From Streptomyces angustmyceticus (GTDB lineage Bacteria > Actinomycetota > Actinomycetes > Streptomycetales > Streptomycetaceae), in assembly GCF_019933235.1 (NCBI RefSeq), contig NZ_CP082945.1, positions 558,001-622,000 on the forward strand: DNA of 64,000 bases, given 5' to 3'. The notes under the pieces were generated by a model that saw only the letters and a list, made by a program, of their open reading frames with translations, did not search any database and was not told the origin of the DNA. Of the stretch, positions 40,497-48,816 are shown piece after piece (within the stretch, counting starts at the first letter, position 1; the number at the start of each line of letters is the position of its first letter). Both the position numbers and the translations under genes were made by a program.

Positions 40497-40783
40497 GCCG
40501 CACCCCCATCGGACGGGTTTCTGGGGCTGTGACCTGCGACGGAAGGGTTCCACGCGCGCGGCCCGGAGGCTGACCGGTCGCCGGCTTCCTGGCCCCTACC
40601 GAGTACGGCGTCGAGCCGTCGGAGGGCGGTGTCGAGCCCGGCCGCGACACCTTCGTTGACGAGCTGGACGTGTTCGTGGCGGGCGTCTCGCGCGTTGCGT
40701 GCCGCCTGGTCGCGGTCGGCGGTGAGTTGGCCCCGGAGGTACTCGAGGACAATCGCGTCGACGGTGTGGTCAGTGGCGGTCAC
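40493..40783 (-). CDS. Helical hypothetical protein
   Basis: A 96-residue protein, helical for 70 residues (VDAIVLEYLRGQLTADRDQA) with a disordered Ser/Pro tail. It overlaps the upstream gene by 14 nt. No family recognised. Confidence 0.6.
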   Translation of the reverse strand: MTATDHTVDAIVLEYLRGQLTADRDQAARNARDARHEHVQLVNEGVAAGLDTALRRLDAVLGRGQEAGDRSASGPRAWNPSVAGHSPRNPSDGGAA

Positions 40784-41078
40784 GGTGGGCTCCTTGCTGC
40801 CGCGGCCGATAGTCGGTGAGCGGCGGTCCGACCTGCGTGAGCGGGCATGGCGTGTCGTTGGGGCAGGGTTCGTCGCGGGCCTGCTGGCAGAGTTCGAGGC
40901 GTTGGCGGCCGGCGGTGAAGCTGAGGCCGGTCCATTCGCTGTCGGGGTTTCGGGCGACGATCCAGTCGGGGCCGACGGCTTCGATGTGGACGCAGTGGTA
41001 GTGGTCGCGGCCGAACGCCCCGTAGGCGAATCCGTGGATGGCGTCGCCGACTGCGAGGGGGCGGGCAGGGTTGGGCAT
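40770..41078 (-). CDS. Hypothetical protein
   Basis: A 102-residue beta-rich protein (LAVGDAIHGFAYGAFGRDHY; CVHIEAVGPDWIVARNPDSE) with CQQARDEPCPNDTPC. ATG at 41078 is placed 5 nt after GGAG. No family recognised. Confidence 0.6.
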   Translation of the reverse strand: MPNPARPLAVGDAIHGFAYGAFGRDHYHCVHIEAVGPDWIVARNPDSEWTGLSFTAGRQRLELCQQARDEPCPNDTPCPLTQVGPPLTDYRPRQQGAHRDRH

Positions 41079-41131
41079 GGGCACTCCAGGGTTCGGTGCC
41101 CGGCCGCGGTCGGCGGCCGGGCGGGGACAGG

Positions 41132-41455
41132 TCAGTTGGCGTCGTCGGCTGGCTGGGCAGAGGGCGCGATCAGGCGCAGCCGCGAGGGGTCGTGTTCGTC
41201 GTCGTGCACCCTGATGCCGTTGGGGGCGATCCAGCGCGGTTCGTCGCCGGCCGGGGCGACGCGGAGGAGGTTGCGGCTGCCGTCCCAGACGACATCGCCG
41301 GGCTGGAAGCCGGGCCGGGTCACCTCGATCTGGACGTCTTTGCTGCGGTAGGTGACGCGTGTGCCGGAGACGAGTTCGATCTCGCCGGACTGCGCGGACT
41401 GGACGATGCCCTCGCTGGTGATGCGGACGTGGGCCCCGGGGGTGGGTGGCTTCAT
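41132..41455 (-). CDS. Hypothetical beta-rich protein
   Basis: A 107-residue protein with KOW/SH3-like strands (HVRITSEGIVQSAQSGEIEL; GDVVWDGSRNLLRVAPAG). AGGAGAC precedes ATG 41455. No family recognised. Confidence 0.6.
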   Translation of the reverse strand: MKPPTPGAHVRITSEGIVQSAQSGEIELVSGTRVTYRSKDVQIEVTRPGFQPGDVVWDGSRNLLRVAPAGDEPRWIAPNGIRVHDDEHDPSRLRLIAPSAQPADDAN

Positions 41456-41483
41456 GGGTGTCTCCTGGGGTTGGTGAGGGTGG

Positions 41484-42200
41484 TCAGTTGGTGCCGAGGT
41501 AGCGGTAGCCCCTGCGGGGGCGAAAACGGTGGAGGCGGACGCGGGTACGGCGTCCGGACGTTGCGCTTCCGAGGCGTTCGTGGAGTACGACGACCGCGTG
41601 GGTCTCGCTGATCTCAACGATGCGGACCGTGCGGCCATGGCTGCGCGGGTCGACGTCCTGCCAGATCTGGCCGACAGCAGGGGGCGGGTTCTCGATACGC
41701 CTCAGCGCCTCTCGTTGCGCTCGCAGCGCTCGGCCCTGATCACGTCGGCGCTCGGCCCTCTCCTGCAAGCACGTGCGGCACTGCCGGCCTTCCTTGCACC
41801 GGACCGTGTTCGCTTCGTCGTAGGGGTGGCCTTGCGGGCAATGGGTGCGACGCGCCGCGATGGCGAACGGGCTGTTGCTGCGGAGGGCGTTCTCCCGCGG
41901 CGTCACGGCTTCGAGGTGATCTGGGTTCACGCAACGCCGATGCAGGCAGCCTTTGCCCCCGGCGCATTGGGCATCCCGCGTGTGGCAGACGTGGTCCAGA
42001 TGCATCCCGTCGGGTATCGGACCGGCCGTGATCAAGTAGGCGTAGCGATGCGCGTAAAAGTGCACCTTGTCGACGACGAAGCGCCCGTAGCCCTCACGGT
42101 CGAGGGGCGGGAGCCATAGCCAGCAGCTCCCCGTCCGATCGGTCTTTGCCCAGAACGCTTCTGCTCGTCGCATCAGCGCCGCGATCTCAAGCTTGCTCAT
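41484..42200 (-). CDS. HNH endonuclease with extra C-terminal domain
   Basis: A 238-residue protein. The N-terminal two thirds are an HNH_3/homing-type nuclease (CWLWLPPLDREGYGRF; HLDHVCHTRDAQC; CVNPDHLEAVTPRENAL) with an extra zinc ribbon (HCPQGHPYDEANT; CKEGRQCRTC). The last 60 residues (VGQIWQDVDPRSHGRTVRIV) form a KOW-like domain. It may be a mobile homing nuclease; no intron or intein is visible beside it. Confidence 0.8.
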   Translation of the reverse strand: MSKLEIAALMRRAEAFWAKTDRTGSCWLWLPPLDREGYGRFVVDKVHFYAHRYAYLITAGPIPDGMHLDHVCHTRDAQCAGGKGCLHRRCVNPDHLEAVTPRENALRSNSPFAIAARRTHCPQGHPYDEANTVRCKEGRQCRTCLQERAERRRDQGRALRAQREALRRIENPPPAVGQIWQDVDPRSHGRTVRIVEISETHAVVVLHERLGSATSGRRTRVRLHRFRPRRGYRYLGTN

Positions 42201-42267
42201 AGGTGCACTCCGATGCAGTGTTGGGCGTGCACCGCCCGGATACGCCCCGGGCGGTGCGCTTGCGTGA

Positions 42268-42531
42268 TCACGGGGTGGGGTGCAGCTGCAGCGGCGGCGT
42301 GGTGGGCTTCTTGTTCGCGCCAGGGCGCGCCTCGCCGAGCCAGCCGCGGTGCATCGGCAGCCGGCCGTTCTTCAGCGGCTTGAAGAGGCCGCGCATCCCG
42401 GATGGGCTGACGCACTTGTTGCGTGCCGGGCACAGGACGTAGCCGACGGCCCACTCCTGATCGGTGAAGCCGGTCTCCAGGGCGGTGCGCATCTGCTCCT
42501 CGCGACTGACCTGCTCGCCACTCATGGTCAT
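42268..42531 (-). CDS. Hypothetical protein
   Basis: An 87-residue protein (QMRTALETGFTDQEWAVGYV, LCPARNKCVSPSGMRGLF) with TGATG-type coupling to the upstream gene. No family recognised. Confidence 0.55.
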   Translation of the reverse strand: MTMSGEQVSREEQMRTALETGFTDQEWAVGYVLCPARNKCVSPSGMRGLFKPLKNGRLPMHRGWLGEARPGANKKPTTPPLQLHPTP

Positions 42532-42788
42532 CAGCTGGTCTCCTTGCCGGTGGCGCGGGCGGCTTCGGCCCGGAACCAGTCCTGCTGCTGCGGGGTGAGG
42601 TCGTCCCAGGGGCCGGTGTCTCGCTGGTGGTTGATGTGTTCGGCACCGGCCAATGCGCGGGCGAGCTCCTCTGTGCGGGCGTCTGACGGCCTGTCGCGGG
42701 TTGCGGCGTCCTGGGTGTCGTCGGCGGGCTGTTCGGCGCCCTGCGGGCGGCTGGTGGCCGTGGCGGGGGTTTCCTGCCGGTGGGTCAT
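42531..42788 (-). CDS. Hypothetical protein
   Basis: An 85-residue protein with a disordered N-terminal 35 residues and a helical C-terminal half (ARALAGAEHINHQRDTGPWD, LTPQQQDWFRAEAARATG). The latter resembles a small motif frequent in Streptomyces phages. Unknown. Confidence 0.55.
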   Translation of the reverse strand: MTHRQETPATATSRPQGAEQPADDTQDAATRDRPSDARTEELARALAGAEHINHQRDTGPWDDLTPQQQDWFRAEAARATGKETS

Positions 42789-42876
42789 AGATGCGTCTCC
42801 AATACGGCTGTACGGCCGTCTCGCGGCCTCGGAAGGTGGAAGTGGGGAACGGGAGCCCCGCGGGCAATCGCGGGGC

Positions 42877-43164
42877 TCAGGCGGCTTGCCGCTTGGTCTT
42901 CGGCAGCTCGGCCCGCAGCCGGCTCGTGCTGACCGACGGCAGCAGCCGGGACTCCGCATCGGCGACGAGCGCCTCGACCGCGGCCAGCTGCTGGCGCATC
43001 GTGTGCATCCGCTGCTGCATGCCGCCGTTGGAGCGGCGCGCAGCGTCAAGGGCGGTGATGCCCGCCTGCAGATCGTCGAGCTCGGCCGGCAGGGCCACGC
43101 CGCGGCGGGCCCGGTCGACGAGGTGCAGGATCTGCTTGAGGGTGAGGCTGCGGCTGTCGGTCAT
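42877..43164 (-). CDS. Coiled-coil protein
   Basis: A 95-residue helical protein (LTLKQILHLVDRARRGVALP; MQQRMHTMRQQLAAVEALVA), coupled by ATGA to the gene that follows. Unknown function. Confidence 0.6.
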   Translation of the reverse strand: MTDSRSLTLKQILHLVDRARRGVALPAELDDLQAGITALDAARRSNGGMQQRMHTMRQQLAAVEALVADAESRLLPSVSTSRLRAELPKTKRQAA

Positions 43165-43331
43165 CGGTTCCTCCTGGCTCGGGCTGCGGCACGGCGGGTG
43201 GCACGGTTCGGGCGGGGCTCCGGCCGGTCGTCGGCGACGATCTGCTCGCCGGTCCAGCGGAGTTCGGTCTCCCAGCGGGCGCCGGGCTTGCCGACGCGCT
43301 CGCCGCGGGGGCTACTGCTCGGCGCGGTCAT
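43161..43331 (-). CDS. Small basic protein
   Basis: A 56-residue protein with WETELRWTGEQIVADDRPEP and a strongly basic end (ATRRAAARARRNR). ATGA couplings to both neighbours, directly after the first methyltransferase. Unknown. Confidence 0.6.
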   Translation of the reverse strand: MTAPSSSPRGERVGKPGARWETELRWTGEQIVADDRPEPRPNRATRRAAARARRNR

Positions 43332-44266
43332 GCGGCCACCTCCAGCTGTGCGGCCGGGGCCAGGTTCGCGGCGGCCGAGACGACGGCGTTGCCGGCCTGC
43401 AAGATTTGCTGGCCCTGCCCTCCCGCGAAGCGGAGCTCGGGTCGGAATCCTTGGAGCCGTGCGCACTCGGCGACGGTCGGCCGCAGGTGCGGTAGGTCCC
43501 GGTCGAGCCACAGCGGGGTTCCGATGTGCCGCTTCATGGCCTGCCGGGTGCCGTTGCCGAACGGCTCGGCGCCGCCGGTCGCAGTGCCACCGCCGGTGAC
43601 GGTGGGGGCGGGCCGCTGGGTGTAGCCCCAGCCGATGACGTCCGCCATGGCGACGTGCGGCGGCTGGCCGAGTCCGCCGTGGGTCGGCGCCGGCAGGGCG
43701 ACCTCGGCGACACGGGAGGCGACGAGCACTGCCCGCTTACGGACCTGGCCTAGCCCGTAGTCCGCCGCGTCCAGCACGCCGGTCTCCGCGGAGTAGCCCC
43801 AGCGGCCGAGGATCTCGGCGTACTGCTCCCACACGGGCAGCACTGACGGCACCTGCTCCATGCAGATCCACTCGGGCTGCAAGTCGTAGTGCCAGCGCAT
43901 GGGTTCGGCGGTGAGGATGCTGCGCCAGTCCCGGCACGCCGCGTTGATTGCGGCCCGGGTGTCCTTGCCGCGGGACAGATCTTCGATCGCCTGGTGGACG
44001 AGCGGCAGGTCGAGCAGTCCGAGCTTCTTGCCGGACTTGCCGAAGCCGGGGCACGGAGGGCTGTCGATCTTCCCGCCGGTGCGACCCTTGAAGACCCAAG
44101 TCGGGTACTGGGCGACGTCGCACTGGATCGTCGCGTGCCCCGCACCAACCCGGGTCCGGCAGGCCGCCGTGTTCAACTCCAGGCCGACGTCGGCCAGGCC
44201 CAGATCACGCAGCGCCTCAGACCAGCCGATGCCAGCGAACCCATGCACGATCAGCTCGTCGCTCAT
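43328..44266 (-). CDS. C5-cytosine DNA methyltransferase A
   Basis: A 312-residue methyltransferase. Motif I-like IVHGFAGIGWSEALRDLG is at the start, motif IV SPPCPGFGKSGKK near residue 78 carries the catalytic Cys, motif VI is the variant MEQV, and motif VIII-like GLGQVRKRAVLVASR lies near residue 177. A target domain and motifs IX-X (PTVAECARLQGF; QILQAGNAVVSA) follow. It probably protects phage DNA from host restriction. It overlaps methyltransferase B by 4 nt. Confidence 0.88.
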   Translation of the reverse strand: MSDELIVHGFAGIGWSEALRDLGLADVGLELNTAACRTRVGAGHATIQCDVAQYPTWVFKGRTGGKIDSPPCPGFGKSGKKLGLLDLPLVHQAIEDLSRGKDTRAAINAACRDWRSILTAEPMRWHYDLQPEWICMEQVPSVLPVWEQYAEILGRWGYSAETGVLDAADYGLGQVRKRAVLVASRVAEVALPAPTHGGLGQPPHVAMADVIGWGYTQRPAPTVTGGGTATGGAEPFGNGTRQAMKRHIGTPLWLDRDLPHLRPTVAECARLQGFRPELRFAGGQGQQILQAGNAVVSAAANLAPAAQLEVAA

Positions 44267-45273
44267 GCCGCGCTCCGCTCGTCGGACGTGACTGGCAGGA
44301 CCGGAGCAGCAGCCATCAGCCCAATCGGCCGAGGAGCCGACAACGTCGCCGCGGCGATCAGCTCCCGGTAGCCCGCGATGGCCTGCAGCGTGACCACCGA
44401 GTTGCCGGCCCGCTTGATCTGCTCCGTGCGCGGCATGCCTCGATGCCCGGTGATGAGTCCCTCGTCGAGGCCCATCACCCACTCCGTGAACGCCGGCGAG
44501 AGGCGCAGGTTGCCGCGCGCGTCCGGTGCCGTCGGGGCGGGCGCGGGACGGCCGAGGGCCTGCTCCCAGCGGCGGATGACCGGACCGTAGTCGCGGCCGA
44601 GTTCCGGCGCCCTCCACTGCTCGTCCAGGCGGACGGCGAGACCGGGCAGGTAGTAGTTCCCTTGGCCGTCACGCTGATTGGGCCCGCCGTTGGGGCCGTC
44701 GCTGGCCTTCGGCGTGGGCAGCAGAGGGCCGATCTTGCCGCAGGCGGGTGCTGGCGCCGGCACCTCCACCGTCACACCCCGGCCGGGGGTGGCGTAGCCG
44801 AGGAACCGGGCCCGGGGCATCGGGGCGCCGATCGACGACGCGTAGGTGATCGTCCAGTACAGGTCGTAGCCCACCCGGTTCAGGTGATCCGAGACCACGT
44901 CGAGACCGCGACGCTTCAAAGCCGCCACGTTCTCCAGGAACAGCTCGTCCGGGCGGATGGCGTCGACAGCCTGAACCACGTTCCGCCACAACCCCGAGCG
45001 TGGATCATCCAGCCCGAGCCGATGCCCGTTGTTGCTGATCCCCTGGCACGGCCAACCGGCGACCACCTTGCGCACGTTCGGGTAGCCGGCAGCCACCGCA
45101 CGCCAGTCGACGTGGTCGATACCGCCCAGGTTCTCCACCCCGGGCAGCAGGCCAGCCATCACAGTCGCCGCCCACGGGTCCTTCTCCGCGTAGACACTGG
45201 TCTCGGCGCCGGTAACCGCCTCGACGGCCTTGTCGAGAGCCCCGACACCGGAGCACAAGCTGAGGATGGTCAT
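44263..45273 (-). CDS. C5-cytosine DNA methyltransferase B
   Basis: A 336-residue methyltransferase: motif I SLCSGVGALDKAVEAV, motif IV GWPCQGISNNG near residue 75, motif VI FLENVAAL near residue 112, motif VIII-like PMPRARFLGYA and C-terminal motif X QIKRAGNSVVTLQA. It is clearly different from A outside the motifs, so the two should methylate different sites. Both are translated as a coupled pair without a recognisable restriction nuclease. Confidence 0.88.
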   Translation of the reverse strand: MTILSLCSGVGALDKAVEAVTGAETSVYAEKDPWAATVMAGLLPGVENLGGIDHVDWRAVAAGYPNVRKVVAGWPCQGISNNGHRLGLDDPRSGLWRNVVQAVDAIRPDELFLENVAALKRRGLDVVSDHLNRVGYDLYWTITYASSIGAPMPRARFLGYATPGRGVTVEVPAPAPACGKIGPLLPTPKASDGPNGGPNQRDGQGNYYLPGLAVRLDEQWRAPELGRDYGPVIRRWEQALGRPAPAPTAPDARGNLRLSPAFTEWVMGLDEGLITGHRGMPRTEQIKRAGNSVVTLQAIAGYRELIAAATLSAPRPIGLMAAAPVLPVTSDERSAA

Positions 45274-45581
45274 GCGGCACTCCGGTCGGTTGAGGTGATG
45301 GGAACGGCCAGCACGGTCTCGTCGCCGGGCGCGACGATGAGCGGCAGGCCCTTGACGGAGGCCACGTATCCGGCCGGCTCCTCGCAGGCATCGGCCGCCG
45401 CCCGGTAGCCGGCCGCCGACACATGCCCGCCGTCGTCGACGTGCCGCTGCCAGCAGGCACTGCACGGCAGATGCGCGGTGACCACACCGTCACCCACCAC
45501 GTGGGGGCGGCCGCGTCCGAGCTTGCGCTGCTCGCCCTGGGCCACCCAGACAAGGGTGCCGATCGGCAGGATCTGGATCAT
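45270..45581 (-). CDS. Hypothetical protein
   Basis: A 103-residue protein (IQILPIGTLVWVAQGEQRKL; LPCSACWQRHVDDGGHVSAA) coupled to methyltransferase B. It contains one CxxC. No family recognised. Confidence 0.6.
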   Translation of the reverse strand: MIQILPIGTLVWVAQGEQRKLGRGRPHVVGDGVVTAHLPCSACWQRHVDDGGHVSAAGYRAAADACEEPAGYVASVKGLPLIVAPGDETVLAVPITSTDRSAA

Positions 45582-45841
45582 GCGACGGCTCCCGTCTGCG
45601 CCCGGTGTTCGGCGGGCAGGTCGGTGTCGCACCAGAAGCTGATGGTCAGGTGCAGGCCGTGATCTTCGACGACCTTCCACACGGTGGTGGCGGTGCAGGC
45701 GGGGCGTCCGTCCTGCTCGCGGTGGAAGTTGCTGGTGCAGTCCGCAAGGTCGCTGTAGTCGGGCAGCACCCAGCCGGTGTCATCGCGGAAGACGCGGGTC
45801 TCGGGGCCGAGCGGCTCAAGTTCGGGGTGCAGGGGCATCAT
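45578..45841 (-). CDS. Hypothetical protein
   Basis: An 87-residue protein (VFRDDTGWVLPDYSDLADCT; DHGLHLTISFWCDTDLP). ATGA couplings on both sides. No family recognised. Confidence 0.6.
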   Translation of the reverse strand: MMPLHPELEPLGPETRVFRDDTGWVLPDYSDLADCTSNFHREQDGRPACTATTVWKVVEDHGLHLTISFWCDTDLPAEHRAQTGAVA

Positions 45842-46032
45842 GCGGCTTCCTTCCTGGTTCGGCGCTGGGCGCGGCGGGCGTGCAGTTCGGAGTAGGCGGT
45901 CAAGTCCCGGACCGTGGCCCAGGCGTGGCCGCAGCGGGGGCAGCGGTAGCCGTCGACGGTGCGGTCGCCGCGGGTGCGGGACTCGGCGGGGGCTATGTCG
46001 CGGGCCAGGCAGGACGGGCAGGAATCGTTCAT
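45838..46032 (-). CDS. Zinc-ribbon protein
   Basis: A 64-residue protein with CPSCLARDIAP and YRCPRCGHAWATVRD, a classical zinc ribbon, and a basic C-terminal tail. Possibly DNA/RNA-binding. Confidence 0.65.
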   Translation of the reverse strand: MNDSCPSCLARDIAPAESRTRGDRTVDGYRCPRCGHAWATVRDLTAYSELHARRAQRRTRKEAA

Positions 46033-46301
46033 GACGCCAGCGCCCCCTCGCTCTCGGGCAGCAGGCCGATCAGGTGGCTGATGGCCGCATGCCACGCCTC
46101 CTCGGTCCGCAGCTGAGGGGCGTCGGCGCCAGACCGCTTCCAGCCGACGAGCAGGGTGACGGCGGGCCGCAGGGTGTAGGACCAGTAGGCGGAGAAGGAC
46201 CATTCCGGGTCGCCCTGCGCCTTGATGGCCTCGGCTCGGGCTTGCTCCTCGAGGTCGCGCAGGCGCGGCTCGGCGAGGACGAGTTCGTTCCAGGTGATCA
46301 C
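46029..46301 (-). CDS. Hypothetical protein
   Basis: A 90-residue helical protein (ELVLAEPRLRDLEEQARAEA; AWHAAISHLIGLLPESEG) immediately after the helicase gene. No family recognised. Confidence 0.6.
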   Translation of the reverse strand: MITWNELVLAEPRLRDLEEQARAEAIKAQGDPEWSFSAYWSYTLRPAVTLLVGWKRSGADAPQLRTEEAWHAAISHLIGLLPESEGALAS

Positions 46302-46314
46302 GCTGAGCTCCTTG

Positions 46315-47670
46315 TCAGGCGGCGCGGCCGAGGGACCGCAGGCGGGCGTAGTGGCCTTGGAAGACCAGGGGGACGATGCGACCGGAGGCGCCGTTGCGGT
46401 TCTTCGCGACGATCAGGTCGACCTCACCGGCGCGGGGGCCGGTGTCGGTGCCGTCCTCGGCAAGCTCCCGGTGCATCAGGACAATCACGTTCGAGTCCTG
46501 CTCGATCGCTGAGCTGTCCTTGAAGTCCGAGACGATCGGCTGCCGGCCGACGGCGTTGCGGTTGAACTGGGCGAGCGCCACGACGGGGATCTCGAACTCC
46601 ATCGCCAGCAGCTTCAAGTTGCGGGACAGTTCGGCAACCTCGACGGCCCGGGACTTCTCGCCGCCGCCTTTGCTGTTCTCGGGGGTGAGGAGCTGGAGGT
46701 AGTCGGCGACGACCATGGCGGGAGGCGTGCCGCGGGAGGTCATCCACCGCATACGGGCCCGGATCTTGCTGACGGTGAGGCTGGGCGAGTCGTCGAGGAT
46801 GAAGTTCTCTGCGTGCTGCAGCCGCTCCGAAGCCTTCGCAATCTTCGCCCAGTCGGCGTCCTCAAGCTTGCGGCGGATGAGCCGGTCCAAATTCACGGAC
46901 GCTTCGGCAGCAGTGAGGCGGGCCATGAGCTCCGAGCCGCCCATCTCCATGGAGGCGACGAGTACGGGCCGGGCCCGGGTCATGGCCACGTGCGCGGCAA
47001 GGTTCATGCCGAGCAGTGACTTGCCTCCACCGGTGGCGGCTCCAATGGTGACCAGCTGGCCGGGCTTCAACTCAACGATCTCGTTGAGGTCCTGCCACGG
47101 CGTGTCCAAGGCCCGCGGGTCTTTGCCGGCCTCCAGCTCATCGAGGAATCCAGCCCACCGGTCGCTGACGCTGAGCTTGACCTCGATCGCGGAGATACCG
47201 GTCGCCGCACCCTGCAGTTCAGCCATGGCGTCATCGACGATGTCGGAGGCTTCGCCCTGCGAGGTGTAGGCCCGGGAGGCGGCCCTGCTGGAAGCCTCGA
47301 TGACCCGCCGCAGTTGTGCCTTCGCGTAGACGATGTGTGCGTAGTAGTCCGCGTTGGCAGTAGACGGCACGGTCTGCACAAGCGTGTGGAGGTAGGACGC
47401 ACCACCGATCTTCTCGATGAGTCCGGCACCGGTCAGCTCAGCGGCGATGGTGATCGGGTCGATCTTCGGGTCGCGACCTCGCCCGTACACGTCGCAGATC
47501 GTGGTGAAGATGATCTCGTGGGCCGGTCGGTAGAAGTCGTCCGACTTGACGACGGGCATCACCTGGTCGATAACGCTCCTGGGGCTGAGCATCATCGCGC
47601 CCAGGACGGCCTGCTCGGCCTCGAGGTGCTGCGGCGGGATGCGCTCAAAGTCTTCGAACTCGTCGGTCAT
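46315..47670 (-). CDS. dnaB: Replicative DNA helicase (DnaB)
   Basis: A 451-residue DnaB-family helicase. The N-terminal collar is clear (RIPPQHLEAEQAVLGAMMLS), the RecA-type motor has Walker A GAATGGGKS near residue 206, Walker B VVADYLQLL near 318 and the H4-type ALAQFNRNA near 364. The C-terminal end is EVDLIVAKNRNGASGRI. It should unwind DNA at the phage origin and be loaded by the initiator encoded just upstream, with which it overlaps by 4 nt. Confidence 0.95.
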   Translation of the reverse strand: MTDEFEDFERIPPQHLEAEQAVLGAMMLSPRSVIDQVMPVVKSDDFYRPAHEIIFTTICDVYGRGRDPKIDPITIAAELTGAGLIEKIGGASYLHTLVQTVPSTANADYYAHIVYAKAQLRRVIEASSRAASRAYTSQGEASDIVDDAMAELQGAATGISAIEVKLSVSDRWAGFLDELEAGKDPRALDTPWQDLNEIVELKPGQLVTIGAATGGGKSLLGMNLAAHVAMTRARPVLVASMEMGGSELMARLTAAEASVNLDRLIRRKLEDADWAKIAKASERLQHAENFILDDSPSLTVSKIRARMRWMTSRGTPPAMVVADYLQLLTPENSKGGGEKSRAVEVAELSRNLKLLAMEFEIPVVALAQFNRNAVGRQPIVSDFKDSSAIEQDSNVIVLMHRELAEDGTDTGPRAGEVDLIVAKNRNGASGRIVPLVFQGHYARLRSLGRAA

Positions 47671-48665
47671 GCGGCTCGGTTCTCCTTTTGGGATGGGTGA
47701 CAGTTCGGGCAGGGCACGAGGGACCTGATGCCGTTGTCGTTCTCGATCTCGCGGTAGCGGGTCTTCTCGTCGCAGTCCGGGTCGCCGCAGTGCGGCGGCT
47801 TGTCGGCATCGGCGCGGTGCTGCTGCTCGCGCTTCGACTGGGTGTCGGGGTGCCAGGGCGATCCGGGTGGCGGCGCCGAGTACTCACGCCAGATTTCGAT
47901 CAGCAAGGTCCCGAAGCGGATCGGGTTGCGCGGGTTCCAGCGGGTGGTGGCGATGTTGACGAGGTACGGCACGCCGTGGCTCTTCATCAGCTGCTGGACG
48001 GTGATCCAATGCAGGTCGCTCATGCGACCCCAGCTGACGGTGATGCCCTTCATCTGGAGGGCGTCCATGAGGGGCTGCGACCAGTCCGGGATCCGACTCC
48101 CGTACTGCTGCATGCCTACGTAGTTAGAAAGCTTTGGTGGAAGTGTGCTTCCGGTCGTTCCTTCCTGACCTGCGGTTTCGTCGTTCCGTGAAGGGCCCGA
48201 CCGGGTGGAAGTGTGCTTCCGGTCGGTCCGGGTGGAAGTGTGCTTCCGGTCGTTCTTCTCTGACCTGCGGGTTTGCCGGTTCTCAGGGGTGTTACCGGCG
48301 GTTGACCGACCGGAAGTGGGCTTCCGCCCGGTCGACCGACCGGAAGTGGGCTTCCAGTCGGTCGCCTGCAAAATCCGCCTCTTTTCCAAGGCCAGGTCCC
48401 ATACGAGAGGCCTGCGGTCCGGGGGAAGGTGCGCGACCAGCGACTCGTCCCCGGGCCGGATGAGGCCGGCCTCCTCGAGCGCCTTGAGGTCGTTGCGAAC
48501 CGCGCGGTCGCTCTTCCGGGCGTACTCAGCCAAGAGCTCCTGCGACGGGTAGGCGCCGCGACCGTGAGCATCGGCATGCCGCGCCAGTCCGAGGAGTACA
48601 GGGATCCAGTGGGGCGACACCTCAGGCGCCGATTCCACGACCCACAGCAGGGGCTCTTTGTACAC
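47667..48665 (-). CDS. Winged-helix replication initiator carrying iterons
   Basis: A 332-residue protein. Residues 15-80 form a winged helix (YPSQELLAEYARKSDRAVRN, DLKALEEAGLI). Residues 105-180 are a low-complexity Arg/Lys/Ser/Thr linker encoded by the iteron DNA (KPTSGRSTGRKPTSGRST; DRKHTSTRTDRKHTSTR). The C-terminal part has a conserved-looking DnaD/phage-initiator-type domain (GITVSWGRMSDLHWITVQQL) and two zinc pairs (CGDPDC, CPNC). An iteron-containing middle and a coupled dnaB match the lambda O/P-type layout. Confidence 0.85.
   Translation of the reverse strand: MYKEPLLWVVESAPEVSPHWIPVLLGLARHADAHGRGAYPSQELLAEYARKSDRAVRNDLKALEEAGLIRPGDESLVAHLPPDRRPLVWDLALEKRRILQATDWKPTSGRSTGRKPTSGRSTAGNTPENRQTRRSEKNDRKHTSTRTDRKHTSTRSGPSRNDETAGQEGTTGSTLPPKLSNYVGMQQYGSRIPDWSQPLMDALQMKGITVSWGRMSDLHWITVQQLMKSHGVPYLVNIATTRWNPRNPIRFGTLLIEIWREYSAPPPGSPWHPDTQSKREQQHRADADKPPHCGDPDCDEKTRYREIENDNGIRSLVPCPNCHPSQKENRAA
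48137..48360. repeat. Iteron cluster: probable replication origin
   Basis: Five near-identical 14-mers GGAAGTG(T/G)GCTTCC, each an inverted repeat, start at 48139, 48207, 48234, 48312 and 48342. Flanks are also repeated: GACCGGAAG with CGACCGAC on the right, and a duplicated block of about 44 bp (48137-48180 and 48232-48275) that includes TGACCTGCGG. They lie inside the initiator gene and encode its linker, the lambda-type arrangement in which the initiator binds its own gene. Confidence 0.88.
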
Positions 48666-48816
48666 AGCGGTTCCTCTTCTGGCGTTGCAACGGGTTGGTC
48701 AGGGCTGGGTGTTCAGCCCGCGGGTCCAGCGCGCGGCAGCCGCGTTCGATCTGGTGCAGGGCTCCTCTCTTCGAGGGCGTTCAGGCATGGGGAACCAGGC
48801 CCATCAGGCGGTGTCG
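48666..48816. other. Gap between endonuclease VII and initiator genes
   Basis: No gene is convincing in this 151-bp gap. GAAGAGGAACC before the initiator start supplies its ribosome-binding site. No strong hairpin was seen. Confidence 0.4.

Noticed and set aside
41484..42200. Group I intron or intein associated with the HNH gene
   Set aside because: No split gene flanks the HNH gene; the neighbours are complete small genes.
48137..48360. Simple coding microsatellite in the initiator gene
   Set aside because: The units are 14-bp inverted repeats at irregular distances with conserved flanks, which fits protein-binding iterons better than slippage repeats.
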